Below are positions 11,989-51,305 of a stretch of 64,000 nucleotides of DNA, in pieces. Position 1 is the first letter of the stretch; each line of letters opens with the position of its first letter. Source of the stretch: Pseudorasbora parva. Its lineage: Eukaryota; Chordata; Actinopteri; Cypriniformes; Gobionidae. The notes under the pieces were generated by a model. The model worked only from the letters and a program-made list of their open reading frames with translations. It was not told where the DNA came from and ran no database searches. The stretch lies in contig NC_090186.1 of NCBI RefSeq assembly GCF_024679245.1, positions 41,944,569-42,008,568 on the forward strand, in the 5' to 3' direction. A program made the translations under genes and the position numbers.

Positions 11989-12538
11989 CTGTCACAAGAG
12001 TTCCTGTGTTAATATTTCATTCAATTATGAGCAGTAACTCTATGGAACAAACATGCAGCTTTAAGTGTCAACCAATTATTCAAACTCAATATTACAAATT
12101 ATAACCTTCATTTATTTGTCATACAGCTCTGAACATTACAAATTGAACTTTGTAACAGTCTTTTAATTGTTTGAGTTTTTTTATTTTTACAATTAAAAGT
12201 CCGAAATAACAAATTTATGAATGCACTCCAAGAAGTTGTCACATATTTAAAAGTCGTTACATTACAGTAAAACATAGTTGTACCTGTTCACGGAGAGTGT
12301 GAGTGCTCGTTATGTTATGTAGCCGTGTGTGTCATTCCAGCAGAGATCATGTGGAATCGTTAAAGATTAACGTTAAAGGACCAGAACAAACACACTTAAC
12401 GTTACTCAACCAGACAGGAATAATACAACACTTCCAGACACACCTACGGGACAAACATCAATCCTTGAGTTTATTCAAGTGAAGCAGCGATAAATCCAAC
12501 TGTTTCATTTCCTGAAATCTCGGCCATCTTACCGTGTA

Positions 12539-12680
12539 AAACTTCAGCGGATCTTCGGGAGCGTTTGAGCAGGTGAATCACGCACATACGGGACTGACGG
12601 CGGACCGTAAACCGAACGAGCAGGTAGAGCGGCACCGTCAGTCAAACGGGTGAAGAAATGGGCGGGGCCTGTCTTAGATG
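12539..12680 (-). promoter_or_regulatory. kif13b: kif13b 5' leader exon and GC-rich promoter region
   Basis: On the minus strand a donor (ACG/gtaaga) ends a leader exon near 12539. Joined to the acceptor at 11989, it gives an in-frame TGA upstream and no upstream ATG, so translation starts in the next exon. The surrounding 150 bp is GC- and CpG-rich and carries an Sp1-type GC box (GGGCGGGGC) near 12660. No TATA box stands out. The transcription start itself is inferred. Confidence 0.55.
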
Positions 12681-12749
12681 ACGCGTTTTAACCGTCATCA
12701 ACATAGTAAATGGTAAGTTTTTTTTTTGGAACAACGCTATTATAACTGT

Positions 12750-13700
12750 TAGAAATAAGTCCCCATTTCCCTAGACTGTTTAATAATAACTTTTATTGCA
12801 TTGTATCTATTTTTGAGGATTTTGGTAATATTCTGAATTATAAGCCATTTTTAAACCTCAATAACTTCCCAGTTCCATTAAAGGAATGCGACACCTGATA
12901 AAAGAAATCCCAGCGGGTTTAATCCAATTAATTAAAAATCACCTTAAGTTCAGAAAATGTAACAGCATTTATCCGGCTAATGCTTTAGATCGGAGGTGCA
13001 ATAACAAACATATAGTAACATATGTAGAAAAGCCTGGCTTTCACCAAGTCAATTTTGTATATCTAACAAAGTCAAGGAAATTCATTATAAAATCCTTCAT
13101 AAGATCTATCCTGTTTACTCTTTTATTTCTAAATAGACCCACTCTGATATTGATGAAACATGCTCTTTTTGTGGTTTTGTTGAAGAAACTACAGCCCATT
13201 TATTTTGTGATTGTATTATAACCAATCATGTTTGGACTGAATTAAGTACTTTCATTTTAGCCCCAAAAATATGACTCAACTTAATCCACAAAGAGATTAT
13301 CTTTTATTAGGAAACCCCATAATTGCTGTCCCTTGAATATATCCTTAATTTCTGCTATTTTGTATGCTAAATTCTTCATCCACAAGCAAAGATGGCTTAA
13401 ATCTCCTTTACGCTTTCCTCTCTTTCTTGCTGAATTTAACTCTATTATTTCAACCCTTAAACTCATAAATAACAAAAAAAGTGACATTTTATTTGATGCA
13501 TGAAGATTTACCGTTTTTCAAATATATGTCTTAACTTTATATTATGCTTTTCTTTCTCTGTCTATTGATGTTTGCAAATCCAGAACATTATTATTATTTT
13601 TTTGTTGTTGTTTGTTTCTTATTTTTGTTCATTGTAAGAGTTACAGCCTCACTTCATTTTTCTGATCTTGTATGTACAAGTTCTGCAATAAAAAATTAAA
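12750..13700 (+). pseudogene. 5'-truncated L1/Tx1-type LINE, ORF2 C-terminus
   Basis: Reading across frames gives LINE-like phrases: FGNILNYKPFL, then IKEIPAGLIQLIKNHL, then HYKILHKIYPV. A Cys-rich tail follows, around 13130-13240 (TCSFCGFVEETTAHLFCDC), matching the C-x2-C...H-x3/4-C zinc knuckle that ends L1 reverse transcriptase proteins. An in-frame TAG and frame changes show that it is dead. The 3' end has an AATAAA and A-rich tail near 13687. It is an L1-clade fragment in the kif13b-ints9 intergenic gap. Confidence 0.7.
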
Positions 13701-14318
13701 ACATCCAGCAAGTTTTTAATATTTTCCCTTTTTTTTATTTTTATAAAAATGTAGGCATACTGTATGTACATTTATAACACTATACTTTGTATTGTATTAC
13801 CTTTGAAAATGACAAAAAACAGTTAACACTGCTGTGAGTGTTTCTAATACAGCAGCCGTGAGTGATACAATTGACATTTCTCTCTTTTCACTGCCGTTAT
13901 CAATCTATCAAATGTTTTTCCTCTTTTGAAAGTCATGAAAAATGATTGTGGAGTTTTCTTTTGTTATTTGGGCAAATGGGAACATGAAAAATATATTTAA
14001 AGTAGTCACCGCCAAAGAAGTTTACCCAACTATGACGACTTCCACTTCTGAGAAACCTGGAAATGTGAGAAGGGTCGGTTATAATTCTGTTTTATTACAT
14101 TTCAGCAGTGGACAGCTGGAAATAGATGACATTACTATAGAAGCTTGTTTCCACCATGGAATAAAAAATACAAAAAGTAATTGGAACCTTTTATTTTGTA
14201 ATTCTTGTGCAATTTACATCTTGCAATTCTGAAAACAATTACGAAATTATGGAAAAAAGTCATAATTCAGAGAAAAAAAAGGTAGCTCACATTCTGACAT
14301 TTTATCAAACTTTTTCCT

Positions 14319-14570
14319 GGGGAGCGAAGGCTGGCCCGTGTGGTCCGATCAAACAGACGAGCTACTGGAGCTCAAACTGCTCCAGAAGTTAATGCTGGTT
14401 CTGATAGAAAGGTGTCAGAATACACAGAGCATCTCAGTTTGTTGCGTATGGGCCACAGACCAGTCAGGGTGCCCATGCTGACCCCTGACCCCACCAAAAG
14501 CACCAACGTGAGTATCAGACCTGGGCCATGGAGCAATGGAAGAAAGTGGCCTGTTCTGATGAATCACTTG
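14319..14570 (+). pseudogene. Tc1-type transposase fragment
   Basis: This stretch is nearly identical to 39830-40085 (shared peptide RATGAQTAPEVNAGSDRK and SEYTEHLSLLRMGHRPVRV, continuing toward an EQWKKVACSDES-type catalytic segment). It begins and ends abruptly with no terminal repeats, so it is a truncated copy of the same Tc1 family. Confidence 0.75.
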
Positions 14571-15142
14571 TTTTTATCAATTTTTCCAAATGGCGAGATA
14601 AAAAGTCGCTTTTTAAATTAGCGTTATTCAGTTGCGGAAACAAGTTTCCATGCATTTCCATATACTATATCTGTAAAAACACCCCCCACCACCACCAATT
14701 AGAAACATAGATCAGATAAAATAATATTATAATTATAAGAAATTCTATTATATAAACTCTATACACTTAAAAATATATGTTCAGTAAATTACAACATGTT
14801 TTACATTGCTTAAACTCAATCAAAATATGTTAAGCAATTTTCAGCTGTTTACAAGATTCAACTAATTTTTCTAAGTCAGTTTAATGTAATTTACGTTGAA
14901 CTGACTTAAACATTCAAGTTGATTGTACTTAAAAATGTATGGCAAATAATATAAATAACAAAAAGGCAAGGTAGCCTATCTTTTGGACATCTACCGTGAT
15001 ATTCTTTTAAATAGAAGTTCCATCTAAATACTATAATTCATGGTATTGTTTGCAAATCGACAAATTATTTTGTTCTAAAAATAATATATTTTAGAAACAA
15101 ATAAATAGGCTACTTACAGTCAGCATGCAGTTCCACGCCTGA

Positions 15143-15154
15143 CCGCTAGGGGGC
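15143..15154 (+). promoter_or_regulatory. CTCF-like motif upstream of ints9
   Basis: CCGCTAGGGGGC matches the vertebrate CTCF core CCASYAGRKGGC at 11 of 12 positions. It lies about 140 bp upstream of the ints9 start codon in the head-to-head intergenic region. Occupancy is inference only. Confidence 0.4.
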
Positions 15155-15291
15155 AAATGCGTGTCTGTCGTGAGCTGAATGACACACACACACACAGAAG
15201 AAGAAAAGACATCAGACGTGAAAATTACCCAGTTGTAGAAACACAGAAAACAACAAAGCTATAAAATCAATTCAGTTTCTGAAGAGCAGAC

Positions 15292-31659
<16,368 letters not shown>

Positions 31660-31716
31660 CCTCTGACCTCTCTGACCCGATGTTTGGCTCTCAGGCTGTT
31701 AATGACTGGACCTGTC

Positions 31717-31722
31717 AATAAA
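31717..31722 (+). terminator. ints9: ints9 polyadenylation signal
   Basis: AATAAA lies 58 bp after the stop codon. A second AATAAA at 31907-31912 could serve a longer 3' UTR. Confidence 0.7.
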
Positions 31723-31999
31723 GTGGCAGGATGAAATGTGGCTGTAATTAAATTCCATCTGCACATCCAGAGCCAGAATCCAGGATCCAAACGGCTGATG
31801 AACAGTGTAGACAGACAGAACAGGTTTCATAAGGTATCATCCTTCATTTAATGTTTGGATGGAGACTTTTGCTTGTGTGTTTTATATCATTGTAAAGTAA
31901 CGTTGAAATAAATGTTTTTTCTATATTTGCATTTATTTCTATTTTAGAAACCATTTTGAAGAATGTTGAAAACCTGACCTTTTTGGGGTTACCCTTGAC

Positions 32000-34580
32000 T
32001 TCTATTTAATAAAAGAAGACATTTTTTTCCAACAAAAGAAAGTCATATATTTGGAATGATCAGGGTGAGCAGTAAATTTAGCTACTTCACACCATACTAG
32101 CTCAAAATTAATGTTTACATTAATGAGCATTTCTATACCACAACAATTTAATATTACTCTGTTTGTAGTGAATTCAATAATATATGTGAGCCTGGAGCAC
32201 AACACCAGTCATAAGTCACACGGGTATATCTGTGGCTATATTGTATAGGTTTCTTTTATGCCAAAAATCATGTTCCATAAAAATCATGTTATGAAAATAC
32301 TGAAAAACATCCTACTGTTAAGCTTATTTATTCTGCTTTCAGGTGATGAATAAATCTCAATTTCAAAAAAACTACCCATATGACTGGTTTTGTGGTCTAG
32401 GACCACATGTTTATCATTCTGTCCTATTTTATTAATTCATTAATTAACTCAAATTTAAGGCCCTAACCCCAGCAAAACATCCACGGTGAACTGGTTTAGC
32501 GGATGGGCTGGATTTGTCCTGGACCAAATTTGATCCCCAGTCCAGCCTACAGTGATAACGTTTTTTGTAGTATTTACTTCACCACAAAAGAATTGTCATT
32601 TCGGCATGAAAAAATTAATTATATATTAGTACTTACTTTAAGCATGTAGAACTTAAATATTAATGTTATAAAATTAAGTCTGATATTGGTGTTCCCATCA
32701 TGCACTGGGGTTTGAATAATTGAATAATCGATGTTTTCCAGCTGTATTTACACTGCTTTATCACTGCTTTTGTTGTTAGGTTTAGAAACTTGCCATTTTG
32801 TGACAGTTCATTTTCTACTTCACATTCATACTCATAAACGGTCCATCAAATGTTACCGTCACTGTGTATTGTGTGCCAAGTATTGAGGTCTCTGTTCAGG
32901 TGCCGCTTCAATTCTGTTATGTATAGTGTCTAGACAATATCTATCTTTCTATATATTTAGTTAGTAAGTAAAGCATACACTTTAAAAAGTGTGGTATAAT
33001 TAAATGTTATATTTTTTGAATAAAACGTATTGCAAAGGAAAAAGTAGAAATTACTCAACCTTTTACTAGACCAAGTTAAATGAACTTAGTTAAGGGTTTA
33101 CTTACCGTAATTCTATATGAGAACCTTAATTTTTTTTAAATATGTTAGGAAAATTCAGTAAATCTTATTTTTTCCAGTTTACCAGCATCAGTTGCGTTGC
33201 TTCACTGCATTCACAAATGAATGTGTATTCGGGACACTTATTTGTCACATAGCCTCCTGTTTTTCACCTACTGTATAAAAGGAAAGCATGAAGCCTCTGA
33301 ACTAAAATCACCAAAACACTTCACACAACTTAAACACTAGCAAAGACTGTCATCCAAAAAAACACTTCTTCACTCAAAAAACACTTAACAGGCAGCATTA
33401 TAAAAGATGTTTGTACAAAACAATAATGCCTCTACTGTTTATACTTCACCGCAGCTTGTTACATGGTCAACGTTCACATTACGGTACAAATGATGCCTAA
33501 GTTCTTCCCTTCTGGATTGATATTAATGACTGAACGGGTACATCACAGGTACTTGTGATTGTTTTAATAGCCTTTCATATTTCTACATTCAGAATATATT
33601 TCAATGTTGAAATGTAGTAAATTGCCATCTAATTCAGTTTTGTAAGCATGTGCAAACTGGCCTGCAGGCTGATAGAGTTTTGCTGGTGTTTGTGTCCGAG
33701 TGAGAAAAGAATTCATGTCGTTTGAAAGATGTCGTCATCATCATTATTGAATGCATTTTGTGCCAAAGCAATGATAAATGACACACCGTGCTCACTGACC
33801 ATTAAGTATTGAGAAATGGGTCCTCCTAGCAATTGTAAAAAAATAAATAATAATACAAATTATATCATCAGTCATGATCAATGCAAAAAGTCATGGGTTT
33901 GATTCCTGTGGAATGCATGAACTCATAATAAAATGTATACTTTGAATGCAAGGAAATAACTTGCATCTGCCAAATGCATTAATGTAAAAAAAGCTCTTTA
34001 AGACTAGCCAGAATCATTGGGGAAGATTTAGCTTAATGCGTTCAAGATTTGAAAGTAATTGTTCCATTATGTGTTCATTTGTTCAGAAATATGTTGGTAC
34101 GTCTAAATGTCTCATTTATCTGACGTGATTTCTCATATGCACTAAAGGCTGGTCTCAATGATCAATGAGGATTCTAATAATTTACTGATGAATGTGAATG
34201 CATTAAATAACAACATATTAACCCCCCCACACACACACACACTTTATTGACAGGATTGGAGGAGTGTGCCAATCAAATCTTTTTACCTTTTTACTAACAA
34301 TATATTCAGTAAGTCTCTCAGTAAGTATCTACAGTACGTATATATACAGTAAATCTCTTACCTCTCACTTTTTGCACCATATCAACTCCTGCAATATAGA
34401 TGTTTAAGATTATATGGGCAAACTCATTTATTGTCAAGAAAAGTCTCACACACACCCTTCAAGGTTTGAGAGGACAGTCATTGGATAGTCTAATGATCTA
34501 CACCTCAGTATCAGTCTTAGTATTAACTAAAACTATTATATATAGTTATTAATATATACAAATAATAAAAAATGTAAATA
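32000..34580. other. Intergenic DNA between ints9 and the 35-kb repeat cluster
   Basis: No coding region was recognised. The stretch is AT-rich with scattered unique sequence and an A-rich segment; the only recognisable item is a SINE tail at about 33875-33995. Confidence 0.5.
33875..33995 (+). mobile_element. Degraded tRNA-derived SINE, 3' part
   Basis: GGGTTTGATTCCTGTGGAA resembles a tRNA B-box region. It is followed by ATAAAATGTATACTTTGAATGC and CATCTGCCAAATGCATTAATG, the characteristic tail of fish HE1/DANA-type SINEs. The 5' end is not recognisable. Confidence 0.6.
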
Positions 34581-34581
34581 A

Positions 34582-34589
<8 letters not shown>

Positions 34590-34648
<59 letters not shown>
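34590..34648 (+). repeat. (TA)n microsatellite
   Basis: About 29 uninterrupted AT units in intergenic DNA. Confidence 0.95.
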
Positions 34649-34651
<3 letters not shown>

Positions 34652-34884
34652 TAATACGTCCAATAAACATCACCAAAACACCGGCTGATTCAAATAATAC
34701 TTTAAACATAGTGTGTCGTTTTACCTGACACTTAAAAAACACTTTTTTGTGTTTTTTTTTTTTTTTTTCTGTATTTATTTTAATGCATCAATGACTTCAG
34801 TGTCCAAATGCATTTTAAGGTCACACTACTACTACACACTACTCAAGACAATGAATATGAACCTTACCGTATTTTAAACATGAC

Positions 34885-35051
<167 letters not shown>

Positions 35052-35414
35052 GAAACACTGCAACAGAGTTTAATATCTCTTCTGTAATGCGATCTCTTTC
35101 TCTCCCTCCCTCCCTCCACACTGAGATCATGTGTCTCTCATGGGTGCTAACACACACACTCACACACACACACTCCAGCTGCATGAGTGCTGGGAAACCC
35201 CATGTCTGCACACAAATCCCGGTCAGTATTCCCTCACCAGTGTTTGTGTTTAATGAATTATTAGTGATTCTTGGTAAAGAAAGTGTCATTATTACTATTG
35301 CTCATATTAGATTATTGATCTAAACAAACCCCAAACACTAAAGAGTATTTATAGCATCTGGCAGACAAGTGTCATAAAACAATACAATAGCTATTCAAAA
35401 ACAATGGCTTATGT

Positions 35415-35415
<1 letters not shown>

Positions 35416-35483
<68 letters not shown>

Positions 35484-35488
35484 TAGAC

Positions 35489-35569
<81 letters not shown>
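35416..35569 (+). repeat. (GACA)n then (GATA)n, left flank of a Tc1
   Basis: Pure GACA units pass into GATA units at about 35483. The GATA part runs up to the left terminus of the Tc1 at 35570 and continues on its right side. GACA/GATA composites are the Bkm class of simple satellite. Confidence 0.95.
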
Positions 35570-35571
<2 letters not shown>

Positions 35572-37206
35572 GTCCCTGACAAAAGTCTTGTCGCTTGTGT
35601 ACAAATTGACCTAAAGTAATATAAAGTGAAATATATTTCTAATCAAGATTTTTTTTTTAAAGAAATGGCTCATTTTAATCCCACCAGCTTTTGTGATAAT
35701 GTTTCAGTGAAAAACTAAACTTTCAAAAAGTATTCTAATATTCACAGCTTGGTAAAGCCCATTGAATACATTTTTGCAAAGACATAAGTGTTGTCACCTT
35801 GTCATATGAGCTTCACCTGTGACTAATAATGGATCAATTAGGTCTCAAGTGTGTATTAAAAAAGAACCCCAGTACACTAGACCTTCACATCAACTGCAAC
35901 TAGACCTCTGCAAACATGCCTAAGATTCACCCTGAGACTAAAGTTTTGATTATCAAGAGGCTGAAGACCAGATCCACTGCTGATGTGGCAGACACCTTCA
36001 ATGTGTCTCAGCGTCAAGTACAGAGGATAAAAAAAAGATTTGAAGAGACTGGAGACGTTTTTGACAAGCCCAGGTCAGGCAGACCCCACAAGACAACTGC
36101 TCAAGAGGACCGTTTGTTGGCTCGAAAATCCAAGGCCAGCCCATTTTCCACTGCAGCAGAGCTCCACGAGACCTGGTCACCTGAAGTCCGTTTCAACCAG
36201 AACTGTTTGTCGGATTCTGTCTCGAAATGGCCTCCATGGTCGAATCAGTGCCCAGAAGCCAGCACTAAACCGTGTGGCATTTGCCAAGGCCCACAGCCTG
36301 CTAAAAGGATTCCTGCTAAAGACGCTGGAAAAGTGGCAGAAGGTGGATTTTTCAGATGAATCTTCTGTTGAATTACACCACAGTCGCCGCAAATATTACA
36401 GGAGACCTACTGGAGCCAGAATGGATCCGAGATTCACCCAGGAAACAGTAAAGTTTGGTGGCGGAAAAATCATGGTCTGGGGTTACATCCAGTATGGGGG
36501 TGTGCGAGAGATCTGCAGGGTGGAAGGCAACATCAATAGTCTAAAATACCAAGAAATCTTAGCTACCTCTTATATTCCCAACCATAAAAGAGGCCAAATT
36601 CTGCAGCAGGACGGTGCTCCATCGCATACTTCCATCTCCACATCAAAGTTCCTCAGGCGAAGAAGATCAAGATGCTCCAGGATTGGCCAGCCCAGTCACC
36701 AGACATGAACATCATTGAGCATATGTGGGGTAGGATGAAAGAGGACGCATGGAAGACGAAACCAAAGAATATTGATGAACTCTGGGAGGCATGCAAGACT
36801 GCTTTCTTAGCTATTCCTGATGACTTCATCAATAAATTGTATGAATCCTTGCCAAACCGCATGGATGCAGTCCTTCAAGCTCATGGAAGTCATACAAGAT
36901 ATTAAATTTGGATCTCACAGCACCACAACTTAATTTGCTGACATATTTTTGTATTTGCAGTAAATTTGTTCAATTTCTGTATAGGCGACAAAATGTTTGT
37001 CTTGCCAAAATTTGACCTTTCTGTCTTGATTAAATGATAAATATTTTTTCTGTGAAAATTATTTATTTCAGTGCATTAAACATCATTTGGGAGGGTTTTA
37101 GCTTTTCATATGAGCTATTTCTAACACCAATTAATGAATTAAAAGTCAGGTTAATATCAGGTATTTCTAGAAAATAGATAAACGACAAGACTTTTGTCAG
37201 GGACAG
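35570..37206 (+). mobile_element. Near full-length Tc1/mariner element
   Basis: The inverted termini share TCCCTGACAAAAGTCTTGTC, inner to G-A-G on the left and C-T-G on the right. TA lies on each side (35568-35569 and 37207-37208). The length of 1637 bp is that of an intact Tc1. The insertion is at a TA within a GATA array. A single transposase gene occupies the middle on the plus strand but is frameshifted. Confidence 0.93.
35916..36905 (+). pseudogene. Frameshifted Tc1 transposase
   Basis: From ATG at 35916 the product starts with a paired-type helix-turn-helix (MPKIHPETKVLIIKRLKTRS). The second helix-turn-helix arm follows the GRPHKT hinge (SGRPHKTTAQEDR). The frame shifts near 36183 and again near 36655, so the protein is carried by three frames. 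Catalytic segments remain visible: VDFSDESS, then ILQQDGAPSHTS, then SPDMNIIEHMWGRM, giving the D, D and E of the DDE triad. Two frameshifts make this copy unable to encode its own transposase. It could still be mobilised in trans because both termini survive. Confidence 0.9.
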
Positions 37207-37227
37207 TAGATAGATAGATATTCAGAT

Positions 37228-38999
<1,772 letters not shown>

Positions 39000-39719
39000 A
39001 AGAAAGAACTGTGGTGTGTATGCTGACTCTGCAGGTTTCTGAGGTTACTGTCCACCAGGAAGGGTCTGATTTCATGTTTTGCTGGTTTACGGCTGGTTTT
39101 ACCCTCTCATCATGTGTTTCAGAGACGTTCTGCTGATGTCAGAGTCAGATGTGTGTCTGGGGATTGATTACAGACTTCAGTGTTTCCGGATGTTCAACAG
39201 CTCCTGAAAACACTGTGGCTGAACTTCAGCCGCGCCTGAGCCGGAGGCCCATCAGAGCACAAACCCTCACATGTGCGGGACGGGGTCAGAACGCTAGTGG
39301 ACAGAAGGGCAAGTGCCTACTCGTGATTTATGAATCAGGATCAAATCATTCTTTTGAAACATTTATTTTGTGAATCGCCTTAATTTTCAAATGGTGTTAG
39401 AACTTCATTTGAAACATCACATTTTTAAATATGTGGTTTCTCTCATGCAAGTTAGACTGAAAAAAAAAAGGTCAAGCAAATGACTGTTTTAACTAACAAG
39501 TGTAAATGATTGTGGATGCTGTATTTCCACAACTAACCTTTATTTTGACCTGTTTAATACCATAATTAAATACCATTAGATTTCTCTTTACAGATTTAGG
39601 CCCTTTTGCCAACTTTTTCTGGGCAAACGGTACTTGATTCTGTATGTGGTTCAGTCTGATCTAAAATATAAAACTAAAAACTAAAATAATATAATACATT
39701 TAATTATTATGAAATAATT

Positions 39720-40790
39720 AAACACAAGAGGTGAAGTGAATTACACTGATGATCTCTTCATCACGGCATCAAGGAACAGTGGAGAACCGGCCACAGGGTC
39801 ATGGGCGGCCAAGGCTCATTGATGCACGTGGGGAGCGAAGGCTGGCCCGTGTGGTCCGATCAAACAGACGAGCTACTGGAGCTCAAACTGCTCCAGAAGT
39901 TAATGCTGGTTCTGATAGAAAGCTGTCAGAATACACAGAGCATCTCAGTTTGTTGCGTATGGGCCACAGACCAGTCAGTGTGTCCATGCTGACCCCTGAC
40001 CCCGCCGAAAGCACCAACAGTGGCACGTGAGCATCAGAACTGGACCACGGAGCAATGGAAGAAGGTGGCCTGGTCTGAGGAATCACGTTTTCTTTTACTT
40101 CACGTGGATGGCCGGGTGTGTGTGTGTGTGTGTGTGGCTTACCTGGGGAACACATGGCCCCAGGATGCACTATGGGGAGAAGGCGAGCCGGCGGAGGCAG
40201 TGTGATGCTTTGGGTAATGTTCTGCTGGGAAACCTTGGGTCCTCCATCCATGTGGATGTTACTTTGACACGCTCCACCTACCTAAGCATTGCTGAGACCA
40301 TGTTCAGCCGTTCATGGAAACGGTATTCTGGTGGCTGTGGCTCTTCCAGCAGGATAATGCTCCTGACACAAAGCACAAATGCTTCAGGAATGGTTTGAGG
40401 AGCACAACGAGTTTGAGGCGTTGACTTGGCCTCCAAATTCCTCAGATCTCAATCCAATTGAGCATCTGTGGGATGTGCTGAACAAACAAGTCCGATCTAT
40501 GGAGGCCCCACCTCGCAACTTACAGGACTTAAAGGATCTGCTGCTAACATCTTGGTGCTAGATACCACAGCACACCTTCATGGGTCTAGAGGAGTCCATG
40601 CCTCGACGGGTCAGGGCTGTTTTGGCAGCAGAAGGGTGACCAACTAGCCTGACGTGGTCATACTCAATTCTAGTCATTTTTTCCCGGAGAACCAGGCGGG
40701 GCTAAGTTCGGCTGGCATCCAGGCTAGGGACCAACATAATATTAGGTCATAATGATATGCCTGATAAGTGTATGTATTAATGCATTAAAT
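39720..40790 (+). pseudogene. Second-family Tc1 remnant with internal deletion
   Basis: Transposase pieces occur in several frames: a helix-turn-helix part (GTVENRPQGHGRPRL), RATGAQTAPEVNAGSDRK, TTEQWKKVAWSEESRF (first Asp position replaced), a short GT insertion near 40120, and SSDLNPIEHLWDVLNKQVRS. The segment 39830-40085 is shared with the fragment at 14319-14570. The right end reads GACCAACATAATATTAGG, typical of Tc1, but it is split by an 84-bp MITE at 40645-40728. Confidence 0.8.
40645..40728. mobile_element. 84-bp MITE nested in the Tc1 remnant
   Basis: GACCAAC lies on both sides (40638-40644 and 40729-40735), and removing the insert rejoins a normal Tc1 tail. The ends TAGCCTGACG and, inverted, CCTAGCCTGGATG are short inverted repeats. 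The size and duplication suggest a hAT-like MITE. Confidence 0.65.
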
Positions 40791-40936
40791 ACATAATTAT
40801 CAATAAATTATATAATACAATATTAATAAATGTAATATCATAGCAATAACAAATGGATTAATATTATTAAAGCACAAATCATTCAGACAACAGTCAACAC
40901 TAGGTCAACACTACAGAGACGTCAGTTTTCCCATGA

Positions 40937-40965
40937 GAGCCGTGGCCTAGTGGTTATTGCACGTT
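40937..40965 (+). mobile_element. SINE 5' head fragment (tRNA-like A box)
   Basis: AGCCGTGGCCTAGTGGTTAT resembles the A-box part of tRNA-derived SINEs. No B box or acceptor stem follows, so it is a fragment and not a tRNA gene. Confidence 0.4.
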
Positions 40966-40999
40966 TCAGAACAATGAATGTGGTGCTTTTATCCAGCTT

Positions 41000-50306
<9,307 letters not shown>

Positions 50307-50725
50307 CGTGCAACTATCACTCTCCTCCGAACCAGATACGTGAATGCAGCTGTTGAAGAGATTCAGCTGCCATAATGCAACTTCATCTGTACACTTTGAG
50401 TTTACAGAGTTTGTAACTTGTGTCCTTGTTTTAATTGAGACTTCTAATAAAAGGAAATTTCATCTTTCTCGTGATAGAATGATATCGTCCATCTTGCATT
50501 TGGTATGATGTATGTTGAACCTGAAACTATCCAAGAGTGGAAGGAGAGTCCCAGACAGCAGTAAAAACTGAGTGCCTTTGATGGAGACCAGCAATGGAAG
50601 CATGGCTGATCTTCATTTTTCTTTGTGGCATCATACTCCGGTCACTCTTCTATAGTTGGGACTCATGAATTGGCCACAGTGTGCCATGAACTCTTGATAC
50701 TGCATGCCAGACAACTGCATTCAAT
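50307..50725 (-). other. extl3: extl3 5' UTR part of the first coding exon
   Basis: On the minus strand a strong acceptor (tctctgttttacag) lies just upstream of 50725, so the exon holding the start codon probably begins there and carries about 419 nt of leader. The non-coding first exon and promoter must lie further right and were not identified. Confidence 0.5.
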
Positions 50726-51305
50726 CTGTAAAACAGAGAGCAATTATCAGTTATTTGCACATAGAACAGAACATGAATTCCTTGGTCATTTTATATGATC
50801 ATTGCTAAAGACAGAAAACCTGAATAACTTGCTTTGATCTGATATTAAAGACAGGTTCAGTATATAATTATTCTGAGGACACCTCGATCTTCATCAAGTC
50901 TAAAGCCCCGTTTCCACCAAAGTTACCCAGAACAATTTATCCCAGGAATTTTTCCCCCCAGGAATTTTATCCCCCTGACCCACTGCTGTCTGCGTTTCCA
51001 TCACGGTCTAAAGTACAGTGACGATTAGTCTGGTGACGTAGGACTGCGTGTGACTTTCCAGTTATCGCTAGATTTCGTACTGAACCTGAATCTCATCGTT
51101 TGTCCATCGGTCATATTTTTTTAAAACTTCATTTTTTATTCAAACAGCAACCAACTCTTACTGCAGGCACCACAAAAGACTAAAATGCTGCGTTAAGTCA
51201 GCCAATCAAAATGCTGCGTAAACTCAACCAATCAGTATGTTCAGCAGAGTATGTAAGTCCCACCCCCGAAAGTTCCTGAACTTTGAAAAAGTACAAACTA
51301 GGGAG

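Noticed and set aside
13942..14232. 96-residue ORF in the kif13b-ints9 gap
   Set aside because: No recognisable domain, AT-rich sequence, ends in a repeat-like stretch; no support as a gene.
12700..15290. hmbox1 exons expected from human synteny
   Set aside because: Both strands were read for homeodomain or HNF-like segments and none was recognised.
40937..40965. tRNA gene
   Set aside because: Only an A-box-like head is present; no B box, anticodon arm or acceptor stem.
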